Below are positions 17,214 to 26,517 of a stretch of 64,000 nucleotides of DNA, one piece after another. The stretch comes from Spirochaetales bacterium (GTDB lineage Bacteria; Spirochaetota; Spirochaetia; Sphaerochaetales; Sphaerochaetaceae), in NCBI GenBank assembly GCA_018433865.1, contig JAHDQJ010000010.1, positions 147,786 through 211,785 of the forward strand. The letters are read 5' to 3'. The translations under genes and the position numbers were made by a program. The notes below the pieces were generated by a model. That model worked only from the letters and a program-made list of their open reading frames with translations. It searched no databases and was not told the DNA's origin. Position 1 is the stretch's first letter; every line of letters starts with the position of its first letter.

Positions 17214-18182
17214 ATGGAACTGAAACATAGGAACATGCTGGTGCAAAAAATCTCAGGGAGCAACTACCTGGTGGGCATCGTGTTGTTGCTCATGCTCGTA
17301 GGGGCACAGATCATCATTCCCGGTTTCCTCGGGATCAGGAATGTCGGCAATATCCTGAAGGTTGCCTCATTCATCGGAATCGCCGCGATAGGACAGACCT
17401 TGGCGATCCTGATCGGTGGCATCGACATGTCGATCTCCAATGTCATCACGTTGGTCAATATCGTGACCGCGCAGATGATGGTCGGGGACAATGCAAACAT
17501 TCCGCTCACGATGATCGTCATCCTCTGTATCGGTGTGGTGGTGGGCTGTATCAACGCATTCGGCATCACCTACTTCAAGATACCGCCCATCGTCATGACG
17601 ATCGGCATGGGTACGGTTCTCCAGGGAATTGCGTTGCTCTACAGCAAAGGGGCACCGAAAGGGAATGCCGCACCGCTGCTGCGCCACCTCGTGAACGAAC
17701 CGAAGGTATTCGGATTCACCACATGGGTGGTCGTTTTTTGGGTCGTGCTTGCGGCCTTGGTGATCGTGGTGCTCAGGATGACTGCCTTCGGCCGAAGAGT
17801 GTTTGCCATCGGAAACAACCGGACGACTGCACGGTTCTCAGGTATCAGGATCAACCAGATCATCTTCACCTGCTATATCCTCTCGGGTGTATTCGCGGCC
17901 ATCACCGGAGTGATCCTTACCGGGTACACGGGAACCGCATCAGCGGAGGCTGGCGCACAATACTCCATGAACTCCATCGTGGCAGTCGTGGTGGGCGGTA
18001 CTGCAATCACCGGAGGACGTGGCGGGTACGGAGGTACGATTCTGGGTGTCATCATCCTGACCATCCTCAACAACATCCTCACCGTGATGAACATTCCGAT
18101 ATCGGGGGTGATGATCGCACAAGGCCTCATCATCATCGTGATGGTCTATGTGTACGGCAAGGAGAAGGCGAAGACTTGGTGA
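17214..18182 (+). CDS. Sugar ABC transporter permease (RbsC type), second
   Basis: 322 aa from ATG 17214 (MELKHRNML); longer in-frame readings back to 17109 would overlap the upstream permease and are less likely. GGGAAGG precedes the chosen start. It has BPD_transp_2 features: TLAILIGGIDMSISNVI near residue 64, TAFGRRVFAIGNNRTTARF near 190-208 as the coupling loop, and VVGGTAITGGRGGYGGT near the end. It is a paralogue of the preceding gene, and two different permeases per operon are common in this transporter family. The MttB-like gene begins 43 bases downstream. Confidence 0.9.
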   Translation: MELKHRNMLVQKISGSNYLVGIVLLLMLVGAQIIIPGFLGIRNVGNILKVASFIGIAAIGQTLAILIGGIDMSISNVITLVNIVTAQMMVGDNANIPLTMIVILCIGVVVGCINAFGITYFKIPPIVMTIGMGTVLQGIALLYSKGAPKGNAAPLLRHLVNEPKVFGFTTWVVVFWVVLAALVIVVLRMTAFGRRVFAIGNNRTTARFSGIRINQIIFTCYILSGVFAAITGVILTGYTGTASAEAGAQYSMNSIVAVVVGGTAITGGRGGYGGTILGVIILTILNNILTVMNIPISGVMIAQGLIIIVMVYVYGKEKAKTW

Positions 18183-18225
18183 ACATGCAAGTTGTCGGAA
18201 GGTATCATACACAGGAGGTTCATGC

Positions 18226-19737
18226 ATGAGAGAGGGATTGGGACACGATTTCCCGTATGTCGATATTATCAGTGACCGCTCGGTCGAGCGGGTGATCAAG
18301 GGAAGTCTCTCTGTCCTTGCCGATACAGGAGTAGTGGTGCAGGACAAGCAGATGCAACAGACGCTCGTTGCATACGGATGCCGTGTGGACACGTCGACCG
18401 ATAGGGTCCGCATGGACGAAGCGGTCGTGACTCGTGCGCTTTCGAGCGCTCCGGGCAGTTTCGAGGGGAAGGCCATGGATCCTTCCGAATCGATCCGTTT
18501 CAGTCCCGGAGAGACTACCTATTTCATCAATGGCTGCGGCAAGGCGCTCGTCGATGTCGATACCTGGGAGATGCATGATCCGACTCGTGAAGAATTTTAC
18601 CGTCACATCAGGGTGATCGATGCGCTTCCCCACATCGATATCCAGAACTGCTTTCCCTTCTTCGGATTCGCAAAGGTTCCCGAATGCATGCGCCTGATCG
18701 AATCGGCGGCGGCGAAGTTCCGGGTATCGGGAAAGGTTCAGATCGAGGGGACCCTCTTCGACAACTACCGGTTCACTTGTGCGATGGCCGATCTCTTCAA
18801 GGTCGATCTGTTCCAGATCGTGAACTCTGCGGCTCCCTTGACCTATTATGCGGAGACTGCGGATCAGATGCGGACTTATACCGAGCACAACCTCCCGTTC
18901 CATTTCGCGACCGGAGTGACACGGGGAATGACCGGTCCGATGACTTCACTCGGTTCGGTGATCCTCAACAATGCGGAGGCTCTGGCTGGCATCGTGATGT
19001 CACAGGCCTTGCAGGAAGGTTCCCGCGTGTGGGTGAACAGCATGATGCTCACCCCCAACATGAGCAACGGAATGCCGGCATTCGGTGATATCGGAAACAG
19101 CATCACCGATATGGCATTCAACCAAGTGTGGAGACACTTGGACATTCCGTGTTGGTCGAATGCAGCGTCCTGGACCAGTTCCAAGATGATCGACTACCAG
19201 GCAGGATATGAACTGACCAGCGCTTTGGTGCTCCAGATTCTCAGCGGAGCAACCGCGATTTCCTTTCAAGGCGGGTTGCATGACGAGATCGGCGTAAGTA
19301 CGGTGAAGGCGATCATCGACGATGACGTGGTTGCTTCGCTCAAGCGGCTGATGCGTGGTTTGAACGACTCTGAGGAGGGTTTGGCAGTCGATCTCATCAA
19401 TGAGATCGGACCATTGCCCGGCTCCTATCTCGATACCGACTTGACACTCGAGCACTGGCGGGATGAGTGTCATATCCCGACCGTCGGCATCAGGGATCCG
19501 TATCCTCAGTGGGTGGAAGGGAACAAACGCGGTTCTGTCGTCGAACGTGCGAAAGAGAGGATGGAACAGCTTCTTGCGGACCATAAGGAGACTGTACTCA
19601 CTGAGTCCCAAGAGCAGGAGCTTGAATATATCCTCGAGGAAGCCAGGACCTACTATCGGAAAAAGGGACTCATTTCGGACGAGGAGTGGCGGATCTATCA
19701 GGAGGATCTGGCGAGCCCGGGTTATCCGTTCTCGTGA
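18226..19737 (+). CDS. Trimethylamine methyltransferase (MttB) family protein, non-pyrrolysine
   Basis: 503 aa from ATG 18226, seven bases after ACAGGAGG. The sequence follows the MttB superfamily barrel throughout, including FSPGETTYFINGCGKALVD near 88-106, FHFATGVTRGMTGPMTSLGS near 224-243 and SGATAISFQGGLHDEIG near 340. The gene has no in-frame amber codon, so it belongs to the non-pyrrolysine branch, like the glycine-betaine, carnitine and proline-betaine demethylases. Those work with a corrinoid protein and reactivase, neither of which is in the window. It lies between a sugar importer and a carbohydrate kinase, so it may demethylate or otherwise modify the imported compound (inference). 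Confidence 0.85.
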   Translation: MREGLGHDFPYVDIISDRSVERVIKGSLSVLADTGVVVQDKQMQQTLVAYGCRVDTSTDRVRMDEAVVTRALSSAPGSFEGKAMDPSESIRFSPGETTYFINGCGKALVDVDTWEMHDPTREEFYRHIRVIDALPHIDIQNCFPFFGFAKVPECMRLIESAAAKFRVSGKVQIEGTLFDNYRFTCAMADLFKVDLFQIVNSAAPLTYYAETADQMRTYTEHNLPFHFATGVTRGMTGPMTSLGSVILNNAEALAGIVMSQALQEGSRVWVNSMMLTPNMSNGMPAFGDIGNSITDMAFNQVWRHLDIPCWSNAASWTSSKMIDYQAGYELTSALVLQILSGATAISFQGGLHDEIGVSTVKAIIDDDVVASLKRLMRGLNDSEEGLAVDLINEIGPLPGSYLDTDLTLEHWRDECHIPTVGIRDPYPQWVEGNKRGSVVERAKERMEQLLADHKETVLTESQEQELEYILEEARTYYRKKGLISDEEWRIYQEDLASPGYPFS

Positions 19738-19827
19738 GTCATGGAATCACGAAGATCACCCATACGCATGAAATGATTGTTATATGAACATAATAGTGTA
19801 ATAGTAATTAAAAAAATCATAAAAACA

Positions 19828-19857
19828 TTGACAAATAGTGCATATACTTAGTATGCT
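19828..19857 (+). promoter_or_regulatory. Promoter of the kinase-ulaG operon
   Basis: TTGACA (19828-19833), 18-base spacer, TATGCT (19852-19857), in a 137-base AT-rich gap between the MttB-like gene and the kinase. The kinase ATG is at 19875. This suggests that kinase, UlaG and the FG-GAP-like gene can be transcribed separately from the importer. The DeoR repressor at 23565 is the likely regulator (inference). Confidence 0.55.
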
Positions 19858-19874
19858 GTACAAAAGGTAATCGA

Positions 19875-21359
19875 ATGATAGTTGTCTTGGATATCGGAAC
19901 CTCCAACATCCGCGCCGCACTGCTTGACGGGACTGCACAGGTCCTGCACCTGGGACGCGTCAAGTATTCATTGGAGATCGCTAGTTCGGGACACGCGGAG
20001 ATGGACATGAGGCTGTTCGATGATGCCTTGCATGCTGTCCTCGCTTCCGTTGCTGCTTACGCTCGCACGCATGCGATCACGGTGTGCGGCATCTCCTTGA
20101 CCAGCCAACGATCCTCGGTCATCCCGGTGGATGCAGATGGCCATGCACTGTACAATGCCCTGATGTGGCAGGATACGCGATCCGCAGGTATCTGTGAGGA
20201 ATTCGCACCGTACCGGGAAGAGATCTACCGGCTAACCGGAGTCAGGCTCTCTCCGGTGTTCTCCGCTCCGAAGATGGTGTATCTCAAGCGGTTCATGCCG
20301 GACATCCATGAGAAGAGTCACAAATTGATCGGATTCGCTGAGTATACGATCCATGCGCTGTGTGGAGTATTCGCGACGGACACATCGTTTGCAAGCAGGA
20401 CCGCGCTGTTCGACATCAATGATCTTTCCTGGTCCGATCGGTTGCTGGACCTGTTCGGATTGGATAGGGGCAAGCTCTGTCCTGTCGTCCCGGTCGGTTC
20501 TGTGATCGCATCCACCGTCGGGTGGGTCCGGGATTTATTCGGTTATCCGATTCCCGTCCTCTCGGCAGGTGGCGACCAACAGTGCGCAGCACTTGGGAAC
20601 GGATGCATCCATCCTGGCGATATCATGGCGAACCTGGGAACCGGGGCCTATGTCTTGGCTTTGACAGACCATGTCAAGAGTGATCGGCGGATGCGACTGA
20701 GCATCAACGTTTCCGCGATCCACGGCATGTGGATCTACGAGGGTGCGGTGTTGAGTGCGGGAAGGACGCTCGATTGGGTGAATGATACCTTCTTTGCCGA
20801 TCCGACAGAGGATCATCCCTACCAACGGTTCACCGCCGCTTCACGGAACTCACCGGAGGGAGCGAACGGATTGCGATTCGACATCCACTTCGCAGGGAAG
20901 GGTACCCCTGACTGGGATCCAAAGCGACGTGGACGCATCGACAACCTGAGCTTTTCCCATACGAAGGACGACATTGCACGCGCAGTCATGGAGGGCATCG
21001 CCTACGCAGTGGCCGAATGCGTCGAGGTGATTGAGGAGACCAACGCTTCGTGCGCAGCGGTACTCCACGTCTCCGGCGGATTGAGCAAGGATGCACTGCA
21101 GGACGACATACTGTCTGCGGTGCTGCACAAGGAGGTCGTCTGTGCCGAAGGAATCGAAGCGACGATCCTCGGAGCTTGGATCAGTTCGGCTGCGATGCTC
21201 GGGATCCACGACTCGGTAGGTGCCGCGTATGCTGCGGCCTCCGGTTCCATAACCGAGCTACGCTACCGTGCAAGCGAGGATACCATGCATACATACCGTA
21301 CTATCTTGCAGAAGACGAATGAACACGGAGATAAAGGAGAGAGAGATGTCCAAGGTTGA
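19875..21359 (+). CDS. FGGY family carbohydrate kinase
   Basis: 494 aa, the usual FGGY length. The phosphate-1 loop is [12 protein letters not shown] (residues 5-16), the substrate region has MWQDTRS near 96-102, the ATP-domain motif is [14 protein letters not shown] near 233-246, and the adenosine motif is VSGGLSKD near 399. The family phosphorylates pentuloses, hexuloses, glycerol or similar polyols. Because the next gene, overlapping by 14 bases, is UlaG, whose substrate is L-ascorbate 6-phosphate, this kinase may make the 6-phosphate of ascorbate or a related lactone or keto-acid after ABC import (inference). Xylulose or L-xylulose are alternatives. Confidence 0.9.
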   Translation: MIVVLDIGTSNIRAALLDGTAQVLHLGRVKYSLEIASSGHAEMDMRLFDDALHAVLASVAAYARTHAITVCGISLTSQRSSVIPVDADGHALYNALMWQDTRSAGICEEFAPYREEIYRLTGVRLSPVFSAPKMVYLKRFMPDIHEKSHKLIGFAEYTIHALCGVFATDTSFASRTALFDINDLSWSDRLLDLFGLDRGKLCPVVPVGSVIASTVGWVRDLFGYPIPVLSAGGDQQCAALGNGCIHPGDIMANLGTGAYVLALTDHVKSDRRMRLSINVSAIHGMWIYEGAVLSAGRTLDWVNDTFFADPTEDHPYQRFTAASRNSPEGANGLRFDIHFAGKGTPDWDPKRRGRIDNLSFSHTKDDIARAVMEGIAYAVAECVEVIEETNASCAAVLHVSGGLSKDALQDDILSAVLHKEVVCAEGIEATILGAWISSAAMLGIHDSVGAAYAAASGSITELRYRASEDTMHTYRTILQKTNEHGDKGERDVQG

Positions 21360-22410
21360 TGAGATTACCCGAGAATCGTGGGTGTTGGATACATTCCCTG
21401 AGTGGGGAACTTGGTTGAACGAAGAGATTGAGCAGGAAGTGGTCAAGGATAACACCGTCGCGATGTGGTGGCTCGGGTGTGTCGGCTTATGGGTCAAGAC
21501 TCCCCAGGACTGTAACATCAGCATCGATTTCTGGTGTGGAAAAGGCAAGCGGACAAAGCATGTGAAGAACATGGTGGCAGGTCATCAGATGGCAAACATG
21601 TGCGGTTGCCGCGAGTTGCAGCCAAACCTCCGTGCCTCTGTCTTCGTGATGGATCCCTTCGCGGTGAAGAAGGTGGATGCGGTGCTTGCGACCCATTATC
21701 ACCAGGACCACATGGATCCCAACTTCGCCTCTGCGGTGTTGCACAACATCCGGGAGAAAGTTCCGTTCATCGGCCCGAAGAAGTCGGTGGAGACCTGGAT
21801 CAAGTGGGGAGTACCTGCTGACCGTTGCATCACCGTGAAGCCAGGGGATTCGATCAAGATCAAGGATATGGAGATCATAGCGGTCGATTCCTTCGACCGT
21901 ACCTGTCTGGTCACGACGGATGGATACCAGGATATCCGCGATACCTGCCCGAACGATATGGATGACAAAGCAGTCAACTATATCATCAAGACCCCAGGAG
22001 GAAACATCTACCACAGCGGGGACAGCCATTACTCGATCTATTTCGCCAAGCATGGCAAGGACTATGAAATCGATGTCGCGCTCGGATCCTATGGGGAGAA
22101 TCCGGTCGGCATCGCTGACAAGATGACCAGCGTCGATATCTTGAGGATGGCTGAGGCACTGCGCACGAAGGTGGTCATTCCCGTACACTACGATGTGTGG
22201 ACCAACTTCATGGCCGATCTCAATGAGATCAAGGTCCTCTGGGATATGAAGAAGGACCGGCTCGGATACCAGTTCCATCCGTTCTTCTGGGAAGTCGGCG
22301 GGAAATATGTCTATCCGACAGACAAGGACAGGTTGTATTACCATCATGATCGTGGATTCCACGATTGCTTCGAGCATGAACCGAACACGCCGTTCCGTTC
22401 CATTCTCTGA
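21346..22410 (+). CDS. ulaG: L-ascorbate-6-phosphate lactonase UlaG
   Basis: 354 aa, the same length as Escherichia coli UlaG and recognisably similar from the first residues ([20 protein letters not shown] here). The metallo-beta-lactamase motif HYHQDHMD starts at residue 117, and the later metal ligands include HSGDSHYS near 226. The enzyme hydrolyses L-ascorbate 6-phosphate to 3-keto-L-gulonate 6-phosphate in the cytoplasm. ATG 21346 follows AAAGGAGAG and lies within the kinase 3' end. The genes for the next steps (UlaD, UlaE, UlaF) and the ascorbate PTS are not in this window. The start was chosen from the homology and ribosome site; an in-frame extension to 21268 is a shadow of the kinase gene. 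Confidence 0.94.
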   Translation: MSKVDEITRESWVLDTFPEWGTWLNEEIEQEVVKDNTVAMWWLGCVGLWVKTPQDCNISIDFWCGKGKRTKHVKNMVAGHQMANMCGCRELQPNLRASVFVMDPFAVKKVDAVLATHYHQDHMDPNFASAVLHNIREKVPFIGPKKSVETWIKWGVPADRCITVKPGDSIKIKDMEIIAVDSFDRTCLVTTDGYQDIRDTCPNDMDDKAVNYIIKTPGGNIYHSGDSHYSIYFAKHGKDYEIDVALGSYGENPVGIADKMTSVDILRMAEALRTKVVIPVHYDVWTNFMADLNEIKVLWDMKKDRLGYQFHPFFWEVGGKYVYPTDKDRLYYHHDRGFHDCFEHEPNTPFRSIL

Positions 22411-22425
22411 GGATAGGGTAGCCGG

Positions 22426-23463
22426 ATGAACCTGAAGAAGTTGCGCACCTATCCCCTGGACAAGTGTTATGCGATTGCAGAAATCTCCTACCGGGGCGAA
22501 CCACATTTCGTGGTTGCCGCGGAGAAGGTGGACAAGTGTCTGTTGTTCACTAGGGAAGGCGACTTGGTTGATACGATCTGGGAGGGACCGGGAGGGACGA
22601 TGTCGATCGTCCCCTTGCCATCCGACCCGGGATCATTTCTCGCTACGCAGCGGATGTATTCACCCAATGATGCCCAGGATGCCGTGATCGTCGCAGTATC
22701 TCCGAAAGAGGGCGGCGGATGGATGGTCAACGAGATCGCGAAGGTCCCCTTCGCCCACCGCTTTGACCTCCTCTCCACTCCTGCGGGTAAGTATCTGGTC
22801 GTCGCGACGATCAAGAGCGGACACTCACATACAGATGATTGGTCGACTCCGGGACAATTCCTCGTTGCACCGTTCGAAGGCTTGGATACAGACACTCCGT
22901 TGCGCTTCTCTGTGGTTATGGACGATGTGTTTCACAACCATGGCTATCTTCGCCGCCAAAGCGCTGATGGTGACTATGCTGTCATATCGGGAGACCAAGG
23001 GGTGTTTGCCATATACCCGCCGAAAGAGGAATCCGGATCGTGGGTGGTCAAGCAACTGCTAGCAGAAGGGGTGAGCGATATGGCTTTCGTCGATTTCGAT
23101 GGCGATGGCAAGGAGGAGATGATCACCATCTGTCCATTCCATGGTGATACGATCCGCATCTACAAGGATATCGGGAAGGATCTTCTTGAGCAAGTATGGG
23201 AATTACCGGAAAAACGGGAATTCTCCCACTCCATCCATGCAGGAACAGTTGGTGGTAAACCGATCGCAATCATCGGGCACCGGAAGGGGTCGAGCAGGGA
23301 CCTCATGGGCTTTTCCTACGACGGAACCGGGTATCGGATGGAAATCCTGGATAAGGATTGCGGAAGTACAAATATCTTGCTTCATGAGCAGGATGGCGCC
23401 TATACATTGGTCTCCACAAACAGGGAAATCAATGAGATTGCATTCTATCGCTTGGAAGTCTGA
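22426..23463 (+). CDS. Cytoplasmic FG-GAP/VCBS-like beta-propeller protein
   Basis: 345 aa with repeated beta-rich blocks and the FG-GAP calcium-type loop VDFDGDGKEEM near residue 223. There is no signal peptide or membrane segment, unlike most FG-GAP proteins, which are extracellular. It starts 16 bases after ulaG behind a weak GGATAGGG and ends the operon. It could be a sugar-lactone or ascorbate-related binding or lactonase-like propeller, but no catalytic motif is recognised. Function is left open. Confidence 0.65.
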   Translation: MNLKKLRTYPLDKCYAIAEISYRGEPHFVVAAEKVDKCLLFTREGDLVDTIWEGPGGTMSIVPLPSDPGSFLATQRMYSPNDAQDAVIVAVSPKEGGGWMVNEIAKVPFAHRFDLLSTPAGKYLVVATIKSGHSHTDDWSTPGQFLVAPFEGLDTDTPLRFSVVMDDVFHNHGYLRRQSADGDYAVISGDQGVFAIYPPKEESGSWVVKQLLAEGVSDMAFVDFDGDGKEEMITICPFHGDTIRIYKDIGKDLLEQVWELPEKREFSHSIHAGTVGGKPIAIIGHRKGSSRDLMGFSYDGTGYRMEILDKDCGSTNILLHEQDGAYTLVSTNREINEIAFYRLEV

Positions 23464-23494
23464 TTACAAGCAGATTCTTGAAATCCATGAACGA

Positions 23495-23529
23495 AGCCGG
23501 TCATGCCCGAAAGGACAATTTGACCGGCT
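23495..23529. terminator. Convergent terminator candidate
   Basis: AGCCGGTCA (23495-23503) pairs perfectly with TGACCGGCT (23521-23529) across a 17-base loop, in the gap between the rightward operon and the leftward DeoR gene. The T-run is weak on both sides, so intrinsic termination is only likely. Confidence 0.5.
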
Positions 23530-23564
23530 CTCTGTTTGTCATGCATGCAGCTGATGAGAGGGTA

Positions 23565-24368
23565 TCACGATTTTGATTTGCCTTCGGTGGTCTTGTCTGC
23601 AAGGATGACCGTGATTCCCAAAGCCTTGAGCTTGCCTACCTCCTCCTCATTCGCCGAGGAGTCGGTGATGACGATATCGATATTTTTCATCGCTGTGGAG
23701 TTGAAGCTGTAGGTCTTGCCGAGCTTCGAACCGTCGGCGACCACTATCTTCAATCCTTTGCTTTGCTTGAGGAACTCTTCGTTGATCATGGTCTCAGGAT
23801 AATAGGCGGTGGTGACTCCCTCTTCTGCAGACAATCCGTTCACTCCCAATATGGTGATGTTGGAGAATATCTTGTTGATCAGGTTCGTGGCCAAAGGTCC
23901 GGCGAATGCCCGGTTCTTTGAATTGAACTCTCCCCCGGTACAGATCAGCTTGGCCGGTGTGTTGACGAGGATCTCGGAAGCGGGGGCGCTGTTGGTGACG
24001 ATGGTGATCGGTTTGTCCTTGATTACCTTGATGACCTCCAACGTGGTAGTGCCCGCATTGATGAAAACCGTATCGTTGTCTTCGATATGGGTGGCTGCCA
24101 CTTTGGCAATCATCTGCTTCTGCTGATGATTGAGGCTGTCCTTGCTGGAGAATTCGGGGGTTTGCTCAACCGTAGCGTTCAACCGTGCCCCACCATGAAA
24201 GCGGGTGACCAACCCTTTGGAAGCCATCAGCTCGAAGTCCCTGCGGATGGTGAGTTCCGAAAGTTCGAGTTGTTTGGCAACCTCCGTCACATACAATGTC
24301 GGTTCCTGCTCGAACATATGGAATATCCGTTGCTGCCGTTGTTTCACGATAGCTTTGCTTTGTTTCAT
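23565..24368 (-). CDS. DeoR/GlpR family transcriptional repressor
   Basis: 267 aa. N-terminal helix-turn-helix (residues about 10-60: RQQRIFHMFEQEPTLYVTEV, then LSELTIRRDFELMASKGLVTRFHGGA) is the DeoR type. The C-terminal DeoRC sugar-phosphate sensor has VFINAGTTTLEVIKVI near residue 98 and VTNSAPASEIL near 125. Such repressors respond to phosphorylated sugars. It faces the kinase-ulaG operon, convergently, and UlaR of enteric bacteria belongs to the same family, so it probably senses a phosphorylated ascorbate-type intermediate (inference). The upstream 147 bases are AT-rich and presumably contain its promoter. Confidence 0.9.
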   Translation of the reverse strand: MKQSKAIVKQRQQRIFHMFEQEPTLYVTEVAKQLELSELTIRRDFELMASKGLVTRFHGGARLNATVEQTPEFSSKDSLNHQQKQMIAKVAATHIEDNDTVFINAGTTTLEVIKVIKDKPITIVTNSAPASEILVNTPAKLICTGGEFNSKNRAFAGPLATNLINKIFSNITILGVNGLSAEEGVTTAYYPETMINEEFLKQSKGLKIVVADGSKLGKTYSFNSTAMKNIDIVITDSSANEEEVGKLKALGITVILADKTTEGKSKS

Positions 24369-24515
24369 AAAGTGTTCCTTTTCATGTTCATATTACTACT
24401 TATATGATAATTTGACAAATGAAAAAGATCATTAAATTATCAAATGTCTAGAAAAGTATAGAATAAGTATCCAAAGATGGATGGTTTTCCTGACTGGTTT
24501 CCAGAATCGGGTTTC

Positions 24516-25082
24516 TCACGGCCAGATGATTCGATCGAATTCCAAGGTGTCTTCTAGACATCCGAGCCAGATAGTCTTCGCTGTTTCCCTGTCGATACCG
24601 GAGAGTGTACCGTCAGCAAACATGTTCAAAACGTCTACAAGAGTGATGCAACGTATGTTTCCTTTATCGATACCAGTATTCAGCAGAGCATCCACTTTCC
24701 GTTGCAGCTTCTTTTCGTCACTGAGGAAATAGTCGATTCCTTTTGTCTTGGCTGCTGCCAAGGAGTACACCTCTCCCATATGATGGTCGGTTTTCCGTGG
24801 GTCTACCATGGTTCGTTTCAATATTTCAACCGTCTGAGAATAAACCATGGAATCAAATGGGTTCCACAGCTTATCGTCAAGCAATTCAATTTTTCCATCC
24901 CGTAGCATGGTGTCTATTTGACTTATCGCGTGTTCCGGCCACTTGACCTCATCTTTCACAGAAGGGTGTATGAAGATGGTATCGGAAATCAGCGGTATCA
25001 CCAGTTCGATGAATCGTCCTGAAGTTATCTTTCCTAGTTTGATGCACACATCGGCGTCCAGGATGATTCCATCAAGCTTCAC
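24516..25082 (-). CDS. PIN-domain-like protein (putative toxin/RNase)
   Basis: 188 aa, ATG at 25082 overlapping the stop of the ImmA/IrrE gene by 4 bases. PIN-like acidic residues are visible: LDADVCIKLG near residues 8-17, HHMGEVYSLAAAKTKG near 99-114 and YFLSDEKKLQ near 117-126. These match the order of metal-binding Asp/Glu in PIN nucleases. PIN proteins are commonly toxins cleaving RNA. Here it is the last gene of a translationally coupled trio with an XRE regulator and a metallopeptidase. Identification rests on motif spacing rather than close homology. Confidence 0.65.
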   Translation of the reverse strand: MKLDGIILDADVCIKLGKITSGRFIELVIPLISDTIFIHPSVKDEVKWPEHAISQIDTMLRDGKIELLDDKLWNPFDSMVYSQTVEILKRTMVDPRKTDHHMGEVYSLAAAKTKGIDYFLSDEKKLQRKVDALLNTGIDKGNIRCITLVDVLNMFADGTLSGIDRETAKTIWLGCLEDTLEFDRIIWP

Positions 25083-25912
25083 GAACCTCCATCCTCCTTC
25101 CTGGGTACATCACCCAAGTGGAGATGCAGTTGCTTCGTCTCCGAGGGTATTCCAACTTGTTCACTATCCAAATCAGCGAGCCCAAGCAAGTAATCCAGCC
25201 GATCCTTGTTGATCAGGTCTCTCTCGAATGCTTCTATGGCCAATTCCGGAAGGTTCCCCATCCTGATCCTTCCTGTTGCTTCGTAGGAGGGATACCCGAG
25301 TCGTCGTCTCCATTGATCGACTTCCACGGGTGGAGTGGATAGAAGTTTCATTGCGTCCTGGAAAGGGATTGTATCGATCTCGTACAATCTCCTCACCATC
25401 ATGCGATACGGGACGGTGAAAGAGTTGGCAAGACGAATGACTTCTTTGGCTCCGATGGATGAACGATCGATCTTCAACACTCGGATCTCCCTTTCCAACA
25501 AGGTCCGGGAGACCAAGAGTTCCGCAGCGAACCTATTGGCCCTCTGTTCATTCAGCGGCAACGGGACTTCCTCATTACCGAAGCCTTCTTGTACCGTTAT
25601 CAATTCTTCATTGCCATTGTACCAGATATGGTACAGCTCATGTGCAGCTACAAAGACTTGCTGTTCCAGGGACAGGCTTGTGTTGATGCAACTGAAACAG
25701 GTGTCTCCCTGTTTGGTCATGAATCCCCAGATATCGATGTTGCTGAATGGGAACAGGATGAGCATGCTTTGCTGCTCTAGGATCGTGAAGATATACGCCC
25801 CGATGATGTCATTCGATTTGTTCAGTTCGTCCAGTTTGTCGATTGCCTTATAGCTCAGCTCTCGTTCAGTTTTTTTGTCCAGTGATCCCAGACCGCTTGC
25901 ATGCCTACTCAT
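25079..25912 (-). CDS. ImmA/IrrE family metallo-endopeptidase
   Basis: 277 aa. Zinc motif HELYH at residues 91-95 (AAHELYHIWYNG), followed by NEQRANRFAAELLVS near 118-132, which supplies the third ligand, is diagnostic of ImmA/IrrE (COG2856). These proteases typically cleave or inactivate a partner HTH regulator on induction, as in ICEBs1 ImmA-ImmR and Deinococcus IrrE-DdrO. It overlaps the upstream XRE gene by 8 bases and the downstream PIN-like gene by 4, which ties the three together. Start ATG 25912 lies inside the XRE gene. Confidence 0.88.
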   Translation of the reverse strand: MSRHASGLGSLDKKTERELSYKAIDKLDELNKSNDIIGAYIFTILEQQSMLILFPFSNIDIWGFMTKQGDTCFSCINTSLSLEQQVFVAAHELYHIWYNGNEELITVQEGFGNEEVPLPLNEQRANRFAAELLVSRTLLEREIRVLKIDRSSIGAKEVIRLANSFTVPYRMMVRRLYEIDTIPFQDAMKLLSTPPVEVDQWRRRLGYPSYEATGRIRMGNLPELAIEAFERDLINKDRLDYLLGLADLDSEQVGIPSETKQLHLHLGDVPRKEDGGS

Positions 25913-26252
25913 CCAACAAGTCCTTCAGAAAGAGCATTTCATCGATGGCAGTGCGTATCCTTTCAAACTCTTCCTTTGTCTTTTCGCAGGCAATCTCACC
26001 CATGAATCCAAACGCAACCACCGGTGGTTCCATCTGAGAGAGCGAGGGAATCAAGGTATCGACAGGTACGCCGAGTGATCGAGCGATCGATCCCAGCTCT
26101 ATGGCATTGATGGCCTTCGAGCCCTTGATGATCTTGTGCATGACCTGTTTGGAAATATTCAGGTCATCGGCAAGGCTCTGTTGGGAACGATCTTGTGATA
26201 TGAGTATGTGTGAGATTCTTGAGCCGATCTCCCTGAAAAAATCGGGTTCCAT
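25905..26252 (-). CDS. XRE-family HTH regulator
   Basis: 115 aa. Helix-turn-helix at about residues 21-60 (QQSLADDLNISKQVMHKIIK, then SKAINAIELGSIARSLGVP). The C-terminal half is an extended helical tail. GGGAGGC precedes the ATG at 26252. It is the first gene of the XRE/ImmA/PIN trio and is the expected repressor and protease target. About 265 bases upstream to 26517 show no gene. Confidence 0.85.
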   Translation of the reverse strand: MEPDFFREIGSRISHILISQDRSQQSLADDLNISKQVMHKIIKGSKAINAIELGSIARSLGVPVDTLIPSLSQMEPPVVAFGFMGEIACEKTKEEFERIRTAIDEMLFLKDLLDE

Positions 26253-26517
26253 GTGTTGCCTCCCGGTTACATGATAGGGCTGCCTATCGATAGAGTCAAC
26301 GAAAAGATGATCCGATTTGAGAAATTATATGTAAAAGTACATGAACTGTTTACTAATATTTGTTGAATGGAATGAACAAGCGAATGTTCTTCCTGATTCC
26401 ACCGATTTTATTTTTTCGCCGAGAAACTAGCCAGATAGTGTCTGGCGGCGATATGAATGAGAAGACTTGTTCCTTTGAGACTCATATGACTTGACGTCTC
26501 TGTGATGAGTACTGTCA

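Noticed and set aside
18226..19737. Pyrrolysine-containing MttB
   Set aside because: The whole gene reads without an in-frame amber codon, so no pyrrolysine is needed.
19775..24410. TTATATGA shared upstream of the kinase and DeoR genes as a possible repressor site
   Set aside because: Only eight bases in two AT-rich gaps; chance is likely, and no symmetry supports it.
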